From NCBI GenBank assembly GCA_050742415.1, contig JBOGIF010000107.1, positions 1-32,412 on the forward strand: DNA of 32,412 bases, in the 5' to 3' direction. This DNA is from JBOGIF01 sp050742415. Lineage in GTDB: Bacteria > Actinomycetota > Acidimicrobiia > Acidimicrobiales > AC-14. Shown here piece by piece: positions 23,656 through 31,824 of the stretch. The notes beneath the pieces were generated by a model that ran no database searches, had not been told where the DNA came from, and was given only the letters and a program-made list of their open reading frames with translations. The stretch's first letter is position 1. The number at the start of each line of letters is the position of its first letter. The position numbers and the translations under genes are program-made.

Positions 23656-24643
23656 CGCCGGTCGGCGGTACGTTCAGCTCCTCCCGTATCACGTAGGGGG
23701 GTCGGACGCCGGGCTGTCCCTGAAGGCGGACGATCAGCTCACCGACCAGGCCGATCCCCATGACCTGTACCCCGACTACGACCAACAGGACCGCCACCAG
23801 GAGCAGCGGGCGGTCGGCCAGCGTCGCTCCGGTCAGCAGCTTGAGGCCGGTCAGGTAGAGGCCTACAGAGGCTCCCAGCGACATCATCACCGCTCCGAAG
23901 AGCCCGAAGATCTGCATCGGGCGCGTGCTGTAGCTGAGGAGGAACCGGACCGTGACCAGGTCCAGCAGGACCCGGATGGTGCGTCCCAACCCGTACTTGG
24001 ACCGACCCCCGCTCCGAGCGGCATGGGACACGGGAATCTCCGCCACCGCGATGCCTTGCCAACTGGCGATGGCGGGCACGAACCGGTGCAGCTCTCCGTA
24101 GAGAGGAACGTCGCGGAGGACCTCGGCCCGGTAAGCCTTGAGGGAACATCCGTAGTCGTGGAGGGCGATGCCGGTGGATTTGGAGATGAGGCGGTTGGCT
24201 ACCCGCGACGGCAGCCGGCGGCTCAACAATGGGTCGCGCCGCTCCACCCGCCAGCCGCTCACCACGTCGAAACCCTCGTCCAGCTTCTTCAGCACCCGTG
24301 GGATGTCGTCGGGGTCGTTCTGTAGGTCCCCGTCGATGGTGACGATGATGCTCCCCCGGGCCTGGGCGAACCCGGCGCAGAAGGCGGCCGTCTGGCCGAA
24401 GTTCCGCCGCAGCCGCACCACCCTCAGCGACGGGTCGCGAGCGGCCAGCTCCCGTAGCAGGGCGAAGGAGCCGTCGGTGCTCCCGTCGTCGACGGCGATG
24501 ATCTCGTAGGGCCGGCCGAGGCCGGAGAGTGCCGCCTTCAGCCGCCGGTACAGCTCGGGGATGCAGTCCTCCTCGTCGAGGATCGGCACCACGATCGACA
24601 GCTCCGTGGAACGGGCGGTCTGCCAGGGGCCGGGGACGCTCAC
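23627..24643 (-). CDS. Polyprenyl-phosphate sugar synthase (GT2, GtrB/DPM1-like)
   Basis: Moves a hexose from a nucleotide sugar to polyprenyl phosphate on the cytoplasmic face, making a donor for use outside. Seen: VDDGSTD (51-57), DGD (104-106) as the metal-binding motif, the RRNFGQTAAF segment (79-88) typical of this clade, and two C-terminal membrane helices (~245-267 and ~279-303). 338 residues, a normal length. The GTG at 24643 overlaps the upstream gene's stop by 4 bases (GTGA), and its own 3' end overlaps the next membrane gene. Together these three form a synthase/flippase/transferase set. Confidence 0.92.
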   Translation of the reverse strand: MSVPGPWQTARSTELSIVVPILDEEDCIPELYRRLKAALSGLGRPYEIIAVDDGSTDGSFALLRELAARDPSLRVVRLRRNFGQTAAFCAGFAQARGSIIVTIDGDLQNDPDDIPRVLKKLDEGFDVVSGWRVERRDPLLSRRLPSRVANRLISKSTGIALHDYGCSLKAYRAEVLRDVPLYGELHRFVPAIASWQGIAVAEIPVSHAARSGGRSKYGLGRTIRVLLDLVTVRFLLSYSTRPMQIFGLFGAVMMSLGASVGLYLTGLKLLTGATLADRPLLLVAVLLVVVGVQVMGIGLVGELIVRLQGQPGVRPPYVIREELNVPPTGGGSRGSADT

Positions 24644-26274
24644 TCCTCCACCTGCGGCCGCTCCTGGGGGCTCAGGATGCGGTAGATCACCCAGTCGTCG
24701 TTCTGGCCGACCAGCTCGGAGGTCCTCTGCACGTGCTCGGCGACCCGCTGGTGGTCGGTCCAGAGCTCGCCCCGTTCGCGGACCACGCCGAACCAGTTCG
24801 CACCCGAGGCCCGTAGCTCCTCGAAGATACGGATCGCTTCCTCGTCGTCATCCGGATATCGGTTCCAGGCGATGGCAGGATCCGCGGGTGGGAACGTCCA
24901 GCCCCTGCGACCGCTGTAGTAGATCGCCAGGGGGTCCCCGATGTCGTTGGCTATGGTGACGACCAAGTCGCCCGGGGCTGACAGCGACCGCAGGGCCAGT
25001 CCCATGCGCCATGCCTGGCCTCCCTGTGGACGGTACAACCCCTTGAGCTGGCTGTGGCCGACGGCGAGGATCACGGCGACGATGGCCGCTCCCCGCAGGA
25101 TGGCCAACCGGCTGCGCATGTCGCCGATGCCGGCGTGGATGACCACGAGGAAGCCCCGCGCCGACAGCGCGGCGACCGCCGGGTTGAAGATGTGGAAGTT
25201 CCAGGGATTCTCGACCAGCTCCCTGGCACCTATGGCGTAGAAGGCCACCGCGGCCAGCAGCCAGAGATGGAAGAACCACGGGGCCCGTGCCGGGCTGGCA
25301 TCGACACGTGGTGGCGCGAACAGCAGGCCCAGGAAGGCGAGGCCGATGACGGGAGGTGTCCACAACCAGTACACGCCGTTGGCCACCGCCCGTGGCAAGA
25401 AGTACGACTGCGCGAGCCACTCCTTCCATCCATCGCCCCAGATCCAGTTAGCCGAGCCGGCGAAGTGGTACGGCGGGTAGGCGCTCGCCAGGTGTCGAGC
25501 CCACAGGTAGTAGGCGACGACCGGGCCGACCACAAGCAGAGCCGCCACGGCGAGGGCAGGGAGCATGGGGCGCCGCCGGAGACGCGGCAGACCGACGATA
25601 GCCACGGCCGCGTACAGCATGGGGAGTCCGACGAGCATGCCGGGCAGCTTGGTCAAAAAGCCCAGCGCGCCGCTGGCCGCCGCCAGGACGAGCCAGCGTG
25701 GTCGGCCCTCCTGGAGGTATCGCACCAGCATCCAGCAGCTGGTGACCACGAGAGCCACCATGGCCGGGTCGGGCAGGAACGACCGATCGATGAAGATGGA
25801 GCCGGGGATCAGGGCCATGACGAAGGCGGCGGCAATCCCGTGGGCTTCGTCCCAGACCCGCCGGACCAGCTGGTAGAGGGCAAAGATCCCCCACAGCCCG
25901 AAGGCGATGCTCAGGCCGCGGCCGATCCAGTCGTGCTGTCCGATCAACCGGTAGAGCAGCGACGCCAGATACGTCACGGTCTGGAACTCACGGCCCTGGT
26001 AGCTGGGGCCGGGGCCGTTCCAGCTGACCTCCGGAAACAGGATGTTGGCGTTGCGGCGTGCGAAGTTGTCGGCGATCATCGCCGTGCTTGTCTGGCGCCA
26101 GCTGAACCCGTCGATGAAGGGCTGCGTCACGTAGTCGAGCCGGAGGATGGCCCCCAGGATCAGGACGGGCAGCATGGGGTGGCGGGCCACGAGAGCCTTG
26201 AGCCGGCGGACGGCACGGAGAGGCAATGCCGACGAGGGAACCTTGCGCTCCTCGGGGGGGGAAGCGTCCTCCAT
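24640..26274 (-). CDS. GT-C membrane glycosyltransferase (ArnT/PMT-like)
   Basis: A polytopic transferase with about 11-12 helices that uses polyprenyl-phosphate sugars on the outer face. From the ATG at 26274 it is 544 residues. The first external loop has the two acidic residues expected of GT-C enzymes (D47 and D55 in LRLDY ... FIDGFSWRQT), and a soluble C-terminal domain follows the last helix (~450-544). An upstream in-frame TTG (26307) would add 11 residues; neither start has a strong ribosome site. It is first of the minus-strand trio and is divergent from the tandem GT2 gene. The acceptor could be the polysaccharide or a protein. Confidence 0.88.
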   Translation of the reverse strand: MEDASPPEERKVPSSALPLRAVRRLKALVARHPMLPVLILGAILRLDYVTQPFIDGFSWRQTSTAMIADNFARRNANILFPEVSWNGPGPSYQGREFQTVTYLASLLYRLIGQHDWIGRGLSIAFGLWGIFALYQLVRRVWDEAHGIAAAFVMALIPGSIFIDRSFLPDPAMVALVVTSCWMLVRYLQEGRPRWLVLAAASGALGFLTKLPGMLVGLPMLYAAVAIVGLPRLRRRPMLPALAVAALLVVGPVVAYYLWARHLASAYPPYHFAGSANWIWGDGWKEWLAQSYFLPRAVANGVYWLWTPPVIGLAFLGLLFAPPRVDASPARAPWFFHLWLLAAVAFYAIGARELVENPWNFHIFNPAVAALSARGFLVVIHAGIGDMRSRLAILRGAAIVAVILAVGHSQLKGLYRPQGGQAWRMGLALRSLSAPGDLVVTIANDIGDPLAIYYSGRRGWTFPPADPAIAWNRYPDDDEEAIRIFEELRASGANWFGVVRERGELWTDHQRVAEHVQRTSELVGQNDDWVIYRILSPQERPQVEE

Positions 26275-26391
26275 CTCGGGCCTCGACTGCCCTTCGCCGA
26301 TCAGCAATCGCCACCTCGCCGGAGCCGGCCTTCAGCGTCGTCGTGGCAGTGTAGGCGTGAGTAATGCACCAACCAGCAACGGCAGGAGCAG

Positions 26392-29022
26392 ATGCGGACG
26401 CCTAGGAAGGTCTTCGACGTGGAGCTGTCACGCCCCGTCGTCGACGTCGACGAGCTTGAGGGGTACTACGGGGCACACGTCATAGCCCGTCTCCACGGGA
26501 TACCGATAGGGGCCCTTTCGGTCCCGATCGTCGACGGCCGCTGCACCGCCGCCAGCATCCTCACAGCGGTTCACGAGCAGCTCGGGACGGCGGTCGTGCG
26601 CCATCTTCTCGCCGATGCCATGGCCCAGGCCGACTCCCGGCCGGCACTGGCCATCCAGTCTCTCGCATCGGTAGCCCACCGGACATGGACGGGGCCATGG
26701 CCGACGCTGACAGTGGCCGTGTGCAGCCGCGACCGACCTGAGGCGCTCGCTCGCTGTCTCGAGTCGATCGAAGCCCTGGAGTACCCCGATCTCGACCTTC
26801 TGGTGGTCGACAACGCGCCGAGCGGCCCGACGACGCAGAAGTTGGTGGCTGCCCGCTTTCCGCGGATTCGCTACGTGCACGAGCCAAGGCCGGGACTCGA
26901 CTGGGCACGCAACCGTGCCATCAACGAGGCGGCGGGCGAGATCCTCGCTTATACCGACGACGACGTGGTCGTTGACGCTCGCTGGGCCTGCGAGCTTGCG
27001 GCGGTCTTCGCCGAGAACCCCGACGTGATGGCCGTGACCGGGCTGGTGGTTCCCTACGAGCTCGAGACCGAAGCGCAGCTCCTCTTCGAACGTCACGGTG
27101 GGTTCGGACGGGGATTCGAGCGGCAATGGCACCGGGTCGACCTGAAGGGAGGCGAGCTGGCCGCACGTCACCACAGCGGAGCGGGCGCGTTCGGGACGGG
27201 CGCCAACATGGCGTTCCGCCGGCGCGTATTCGACGAGATCGGCCGCTTCGATCCCGCACTCGACGTCGGCACGGCCACCAACGGCGGGGGCGATCTGGAC
27301 ATGTTCTTCCGAGTGCTGAAGGCGGGCCACACGCTGGTCTACGAGCCTGCGGCCATGGTCCGACACTGCCACCGGCGGGATCTCGCCCGGTTGCGCGAGC
27401 AGGTGCGGGCCAACGGCACCGGGTTCTACTCCTTCCTGGTGCGCAGCGGTGTGGCTTTTCCGGAGGAGCGCCCAGGCCTCCTCCGCATGAGCCTCTGGTG
27501 GATGTGGCACGGGATGCTCCGTCAGTTGTTGCTGACGGGCCTGCGACCGTCGGCATGGCGTCGGCGGCTCGTGACGGACCAGCTCATGGGCTCGGTGTCC
27601 GGGTTGACGTGCTACAGGAAAGCCCGGGCCGGGGCCCGTGCCATCGAGTCGCGTTTCGGGCCGCTCCCGGACTTGCCCATTGAGGCTGTCCAGCTTCCTC
27701 CCCCGGCGACCGAGCGGCGCTGCGGAACAGCCGTGCGATGCGTCCACCTGAGCCGCAGGATGGAACCATTGGCGGACCTGGACGGCTTCTCCACCGTACG
27801 GGTGTACGTCGAAGGTGACAATGGCATCGTCGGAGCCGTCACCCTGGCGAACTACGGACCCGTCATGAGCTCGGCTCGCCTCATCCAGGGCATAGTCGCC
27901 GGTCTGGCGCCGGAGCTCGTCCAGCAGTGTGGCGAACCGAGCACCCGTGCCCCGTCCCACCGCGAAGCCACCTCAGCCGTCCTGCGCGCCCTGTGTGGAG
28001 AGCCGGTCGGAAGCGCCTCGACGCGCACGTTGCCCGGCGAGGTTGCCGTGTCGATCGTGGTTGCCACGTTCGACCGCCCCGAGCTCCTGGGACAATGCCT
28101 GGGCGATCTGGAGCAGCAGCAGACAGACCGAGTCGTGGAGATCATCGTGGTGGACAACCACCCGTCCTCGGGCTTGACCCCGCCGGTGGTGGCCGATTTC
28201 CCAGCCGTCAAGCTGGTACCCGAGGCACGGCAGGGCCTGGCCTATGCCCGAAACGCTGGCCTCCTGGTGGCGACCGGGTCGATCGTGGCGAGCACCGACG
28301 ACGACGTGAGGCTGCCGCCGTACTGGCTCGAGCGCCTTCTGTCGCCCTTCTGCGACCCCGAGGTGATGGTAGTCACCGGCAATATCCTCCCCTTGGAGAT
28401 GGACAGGCCGGCGGCGCGGCTCTTCGAGCGATATGGCGGCCTCGGGCGCGGTTTCGAGCCCCGGAGATTCGACTCGTGCTGGTTCGATTCGTGCATTGGC
28501 GCGGTGCCCACGTGGTCCATCGGCGCCACCGCCAACGCCGCCTTCCGAAGAGAGATCTTCGACGATCCGCGGATCGGGTTGCTCGAGGAGGCACTTGGGC
28601 CCGGCACGCCGACCGGGGTGGGCGAAGACACCTATGCCTTCTACAAGGTCTTGAAGGCGGGGTACGCCATCGCCTATCACCCTGCCGCTCATGTCTGGCA
28701 CCGGCACCGTCGAGAGATGGACGCGCTGCGCCACCAGCTCTACAACTACAGCAAGGGCCACGTCGCCTATCACCTGACAACCCTTTTCAACGACCGGGAT
28801 CTGAGAGCCGTGCTCAGGCTCGCGGTCGTTCTCCCGGCGTGGCGATGCCGTCAGATCGCCCGCGGACTGCTGCGTCGTACCGACTATCCCCTTCGGCTGG
28901 TCATGACCGAGATAGCTGGGAACGCCGCCGGGCCGTGGGTGTTGTGGCGGTCCCGGCGGCGGGTGCGGCGGGAACGAAGGAGCCGCCAGGAGCCATCGGA
29001 AACGGAGGCGGCCCGCTGGTAA
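26392..29022 (+). CDS. Tandem-duplicated GT2 glycosyltransferase (two full modules)
   Basis: An 876-residue protein built of two homologous modules. Module 1: an unfamiliar N-domain (~8-80) then a GT2 domain (~105-410) with VVDNAPSG, TDDD (188-191) and an acidic GGGDLD (298-303). Module 2: N-domain (~450-515), linker, and GT2 (~552-840) with VVDNHPSSG, TDDD (635-638) and GVGEDT (742-747). Shared marks in both include LFER.GG[FL]GRGFE and RVLKAG/KVLKAG ... Y.PAA.V.H.HRR. Both catalytic cores look intact, so a bifunctional or processive enzyme that adds two sugars is likely. The ATG at 26392 follows AGGAG. Its TAA overlaps the ATG of the ABC permease (TAATG). The acceptor and sugar are unknown. 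Confidence 0.9.
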   Translation: MRTPRKVFDVELSRPVVDVDELEGYYGAHVIARLHGIPIGALSVPIVDGRCTAASILTAVHEQLGTAVVRHLLADAMAQADSRPALAIQSLASVAHRTWTGPWPTLTVAVCSRDRPEALARCLESIEALEYPDLDLLVVDNAPSGPTTQKLVAARFPRIRYVHEPRPGLDWARNRAINEAAGEILAYTDDDVVVDARWACELAAVFAENPDVMAVTGLVVPYELETEAQLLFERHGGFGRGFERQWHRVDLKGGELAARHHSGAGAFGTGANMAFRRRVFDEIGRFDPALDVGTATNGGGDLDMFFRVLKAGHTLVYEPAAMVRHCHRRDLARLREQVRANGTGFYSFLVRSGVAFPEERPGLLRMSLWWMWHGMLRQLLLTGLRPSAWRRRLVTDQLMGSVSGLTCYRKARAGARAIESRFGPLPDLPIEAVQLPPPATERRCGTAVRCVHLSRRMEPLADLDGFSTVRVYVEGDNGIVGAVTLANYGPVMSSARLIQGIVAGLAPELVQQCGEPSTRAPSHREATSAVLRALCGEPVGSASTRTLPGEVAVSIVVATFDRPELLGQCLGDLEQQQTDRVVEIIVVDNHPSSGLTPPVVADFPAVKLVPEARQGLAYARNAGLLVATGSIVASTDDDVRLPPYWLERLLSPFCDPEVMVVTGNILPLEMDRPAARLFERYGGLGRGFEPRRFDSCWFDSCIGAVPTWSIGATANAAFRREIFDDPRIGLLEEALGPGTPTGVGEDTYAFYKVLKAGYAIAYHPAAHVWHRHRREMDALRHQLYNYSKGHVAYHLTTLFNDRDLRAVLRLAVVLPAWRCRQIARGLLRRTDYPLRLVMTEIAGNAAGPWVLWRSRRRVRRERRSRQEPSETEAARW

Positions 29023-29822
29023 TGAAGTCAACACGCGCTGACGAAGCACGATCGGGGCGTCGTTTGTCGTACCGCTATGCCTGCGATCTGGTCGCGCACC
29101 TGGTGGCTCGAGAGTTCAGACTGCGGTATCGGCGGGCTCTCTTCGGATGGCTGTGGGCCATCGCCCTGCCGTTGACGCGGCTCGCGATCCTCGCCTTCGT
29201 CTTCACGCGCATCGTTCCGCTGAACATCCCCGACTACCCGGTCTTCCTCTTCACGGGCCTCATCGCCTGGATGTGGTTCTCATCAGGCGTAGCCAGCGCG
29301 ACGACCAGCGCGGTCGATCGGAGGGATCTACTCATGCGACCCGGGCTCCCTCGGGCTGCCGTACCGGTCGTCAGCGTGCTGACCGATGGCCTCGACTACC
29401 TGGCGGCTCTCCCGGTGCTGGCTGCGTTCCTGATGTTGCACGGGGGGATTCCTCTCAGCGCCGTCGCCCTTCCCCTGATCGTCGGCCTTCAGCTCCTGCT
29501 CATGCTCGGCATCGGCTTCGCGACCTGCTCGGCCAATGTCCGTTTTCGCGACGTCCGCCTGTTCGTCGAAGTTGTCCTCCTCCTCGGGTTCTACGTGACC
29601 CCGGTCTTCTACTCGGCGACGGCGGTCCCCGCGCGGTTCCAGGTGCTGATCCAGGTCAACCCCGTGGCCCGCCTCCTGAACGCCTACCGTGACGTGCTCA
29701 TCGAAGGCCGCCTGCCTCGAGCTCAGCCTCTGCTCGCGCTCGCTCTGATGTGCAGCGCGGTGTTCGTGGCGGGGTACGCGATCTACTCCATCGCCAGCCC
29801 GACGTTCGTCGACGAGCTTTGA
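29022..29822 (+). CDS. ABC-2 permease for polysaccharide export (Wzm-like)
   Basis: A 266-residue membrane protein with about six helices. The N-terminal amphipathic stretch with LRYRRALFGWLWA (~33-45) is the Wzm/TagG signature. It forms the channel that moves a finished lipid-linked glycan across the membrane. The start codon shares one base with the preceding stop (TAATG), and its own stop overlaps the ATPase start (TTGA), so expression is tightly coupled. A GGAGG lies about 14 bases upstream, somewhat far. No sign of damage. Confidence 0.92.
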   Translation: MKSTRADEARSGRRLSYRYACDLVAHLVAREFRLRYRRALFGWLWAIALPLTRLAILAFVFTRIVPLNIPDYPVFLFTGLIAWMWFSSGVASATTSAVDRRDLLMRPGLPRAAVPVVSVLTDGLDYLAALPVLAAFLMLHGGIPLSAVALPLIVGLQLLLMLGIGFATCSANVRFRDVRLFVEVVLLLGFYVTPVFYSATAVPARFQVLIQVNPVARLLNAYRDVLIEGRLPRAQPLLALALMCSAVFVAGYAIYSIASPTFVDEL

Positions 29823-30997
29823 ACGCCATCGATGTACGAGGTGTGGGCAAGCGCTACCGCACCACCGCGACTGGCTCGCCTCGCACGTTGCGCTCTTTGG
29901 CGGAACGTCTTCCCGCCGTCGAGCATTGGGCGCTCGAGGACGTGACGTGCTCCCTGGCCCGCGGTGAGGCGGTTGGGCTGGTGGGGGCCAACGGCAGCGG
30001 CAAGTCGACGCTCCTGCGCATCGTGGCAGGACTCACTCGGCCTACGTGCGGCAAGCTCGAAGTGCGAGGGCAGGTGAGCGGCCTGCTCACGCTGGGGGAG
30101 GGCTTCCACCCCCTCCTCACCGGTGAGGAGAACGTGGTCACCGGCGCCATCCTCGCGGGTCTCGGCCGACGGGAGGCTCGGCGGAGGTTGGCAGCGGTGG
30201 CCGCCTTCGCCGAGCTCGAAGACCACATGGACCAGCCTCTGCGCACGTTCAGCGACGGCATGAGACTGCGCCTGGCATTCGCCACAGCCATCAACGTTGA
30301 TCCCGAGATCCTTCTGATCGACGAGGTTCTGGCCGTCGGAGACCTCCGGTTCCGGCAGCGCTGTCTCGAGCGCCTCCAGCAACTGCGGGGCAGAGGAGTG
30401 ACGATGATGGTGGCGTCTCACGAACTGGCGCCGATCCGGGAGCTCTGCCAGCGGGTTCTCTGGATCTCGATGGGGCGCGTGCACGCCGCTGGAGAGGTCG
30501 ACGAGGTTCTCGACCGGTATGAGCAGGCGATGCACGAGACCGGCCAGGGCCTCTGGTCCCAGGTCGATGATCGGCTTCGGCTCGGATCGAGGGAGGTAGA
30601 GATCGTCGGATTTCGCCTATTCGACTCCGCCGGCACGGAGACCGGATGCCAGCAGGCCGGTGGTGGGCTGACGGTCGAGATCGACTACGTCGCACACGTG
30701 CCGACGCCCCACGCCATCTTCGGGATCAGCGTGCACAGCGAACAAGGCGTCCGATGCCTGGACGTGAGCACGGAGTCGGACGGAGCGCTGGGCAGGCCGC
30801 TGCCAGGGGCGGGCACAGTGTCACTGTGCCTCGACCGCCTCGATCTCTCCGGGGGGAACTACCACGTCGATCTCGGAGTGTGGGGCGCGGGCTGGTCCCC
30901 GACCTACGACTACCTTTGGGAGGCGATCCCGTTCAAGGCGCTGGCGTCGCCGAGCCCGGGCATCCTCGTCCCTCCGCGCCGGTGGAGCACGCGTTGA
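29819..30997 (+). CDS. ABC ATPase for polysaccharide export with C-terminal glycan-binding domain (Wzt-like)
   Basis: Powers the Wzm-like permease. ATPase part: Walker A GANGSGKS (56-63), signature FSDGM (144-148, in place of LSGGQ, typical of Wzt/TagH), Walker B with D168-E169, H201. After ~245 a beta-rich extension of about 145 residues (EIVGFRLFD, LTVEIDY, NYHVDLGVW) matches the Wzt C-terminal domain, which in known systems recognises a terminal modification on the glycan before export. The TTG start at 29819 is inferred because it is the only in-frame start that gives a full N-terminus without a long overlap; it makes a 4-base TTGA overlap with the permease stop. Confidence 0.92.
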   Translation: MNAIDVRGVGKRYRTTATGSPRTLRSLAERLPAVEHWALEDVTCSLARGEAVGLVGANGSGKSTLLRIVAGLTRPTCGKLEVRGQVSGLLTLGEGFHPLLTGEENVVTGAILAGLGRREARRRLAAVAAFAELEDHMDQPLRTFSDGMRLRLAFATAINVDPEILLIDEVLAVGDLRFRQRCLERLQQLRGRGVTMMVASHELAPIRELCQRVLWISMGRVHAAGEVDEVLDRYEQAMHETGQGLWSQVDDRLRLGSREVEIVGFRLFDSAGTETGCQQAGGGLTVEIDYVAHVPTPHAIFGISVHSEQGVRCLDVSTESDGALGRPLPGAGTVSLCLDRLDLSGGNYHVDLGVWGAGWSPTYDYLWEAIPFKALASPSPGILVPPRRWSTR

Positions 30998-31824
30998 CGA
31001 CGGCCAGCGTCATCATCCGGACGAAGAACGAGGAGAAGGGGCTGGGCCCTACCCTCGACGCCGTCCTCGCTCAGAGCCTTCGCCCCTTTGAGGTGTTCGT
31101 GATCGACTCGGGCTCGACCGACGCGACGCTCGAGGTTGCCTCCCGGTACCCCGTGCGTGTCCTGACCCTCGCTCCGCAGGAATGGAACTACAGCCGGGCG
31201 CTCAACCGGGCCGCAGAGCAGGCGACCGGCGAGGTCCTCGTATGCCTGTCGGCGCATTGCCCCCCGGTCGGCTCGGACTGGCTGGCCAGCCTGCTCGGCC
31301 ATTTCGCCGACCCCAGCGTTGCCGGGGTCTGGGGCCCGGGCCTACGGCCGGGTCGACCGGCCCCCGAAGCTGAGTCCTTCTGTCGCCAGGACCCGGGAAC
31401 GTACACAGTCGCCAACCGGCGGTGGGGGCTCGCCAACGCCAACTCGGCGGTGCGGCGCTCGCTGTGGGAGCAGTTCCCCTTCGAAGAGGCGCTGCCAGCG
31501 GCGGAGGACAAGGCCTGGGCCCGGGTGGCCATGGAACGCGGGTACTCCATCATCTACGAACCACGAGCCGCCGTCTGGCACGAACGCCATGACGTGATCT
31601 CGGCCTACCGAAGGAGCCAGGCAGTGTCGGCGGGATTCGCCATCATGTTCCCGGAGCTCCGCCGGGCGCCGCTCGAGCAGCTCGCCCTTGTCATGCGGTC
31701 GTTCGCGCGCACTGCCCGCTTCCATGCGAGGAACCGCAAGTGGAGGGCGATCTGGTACGACCTGCGAAGGGTTCCCACGGCGGTCGCAGCGATCGCGGGT
31801 GGCTTCCGCGGTTCTCGGCGATGA
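30994..31824 (+). CDS. GT2 glycosyltransferase, rhamnosyltransferase-like
   Basis: A 276-residue soluble GT2 enzyme. Seen: VIIRTKNEE (6-14) at the first strand, VIDSGSTD (36-43), an SAH triplet (86-88) in place of the usual DxD as in several rhamnosyltransferases, and an ED pair (171-172). The TTG at 30994 overlaps the ATPase stop (TTGA) and has GGTGGAG about six bases upstream; a GTG at 30982 is the alternative and would overlap by 16 bases. It belongs to the exporter operon and probably adds one sugar of the repeat. The specificity is not certain. Confidence 0.88.
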   Translation: MTTASVIIRTKNEEKGLGPTLDAVLAQSLRPFEVFVIDSGSTDATLEVASRYPVRVLTLAPQEWNYSRALNRAAEQATGEVLVCLSAHCPPVGSDWLASLLGHFADPSVAGVWGPGLRPGRPAPEAESFCRQDPGTYTVANRRWGLANANSAVRRSLWEQFPFEEALPAAEDKAWARVAMERGYSIIYEPRAAVWHERHDVISAYRRSQAVSAGFAIMFPELRRAPLEQLALVMRSFARTARFHARNRKWRAIWYDLRRVPTAVAAIAGGFRGSRR

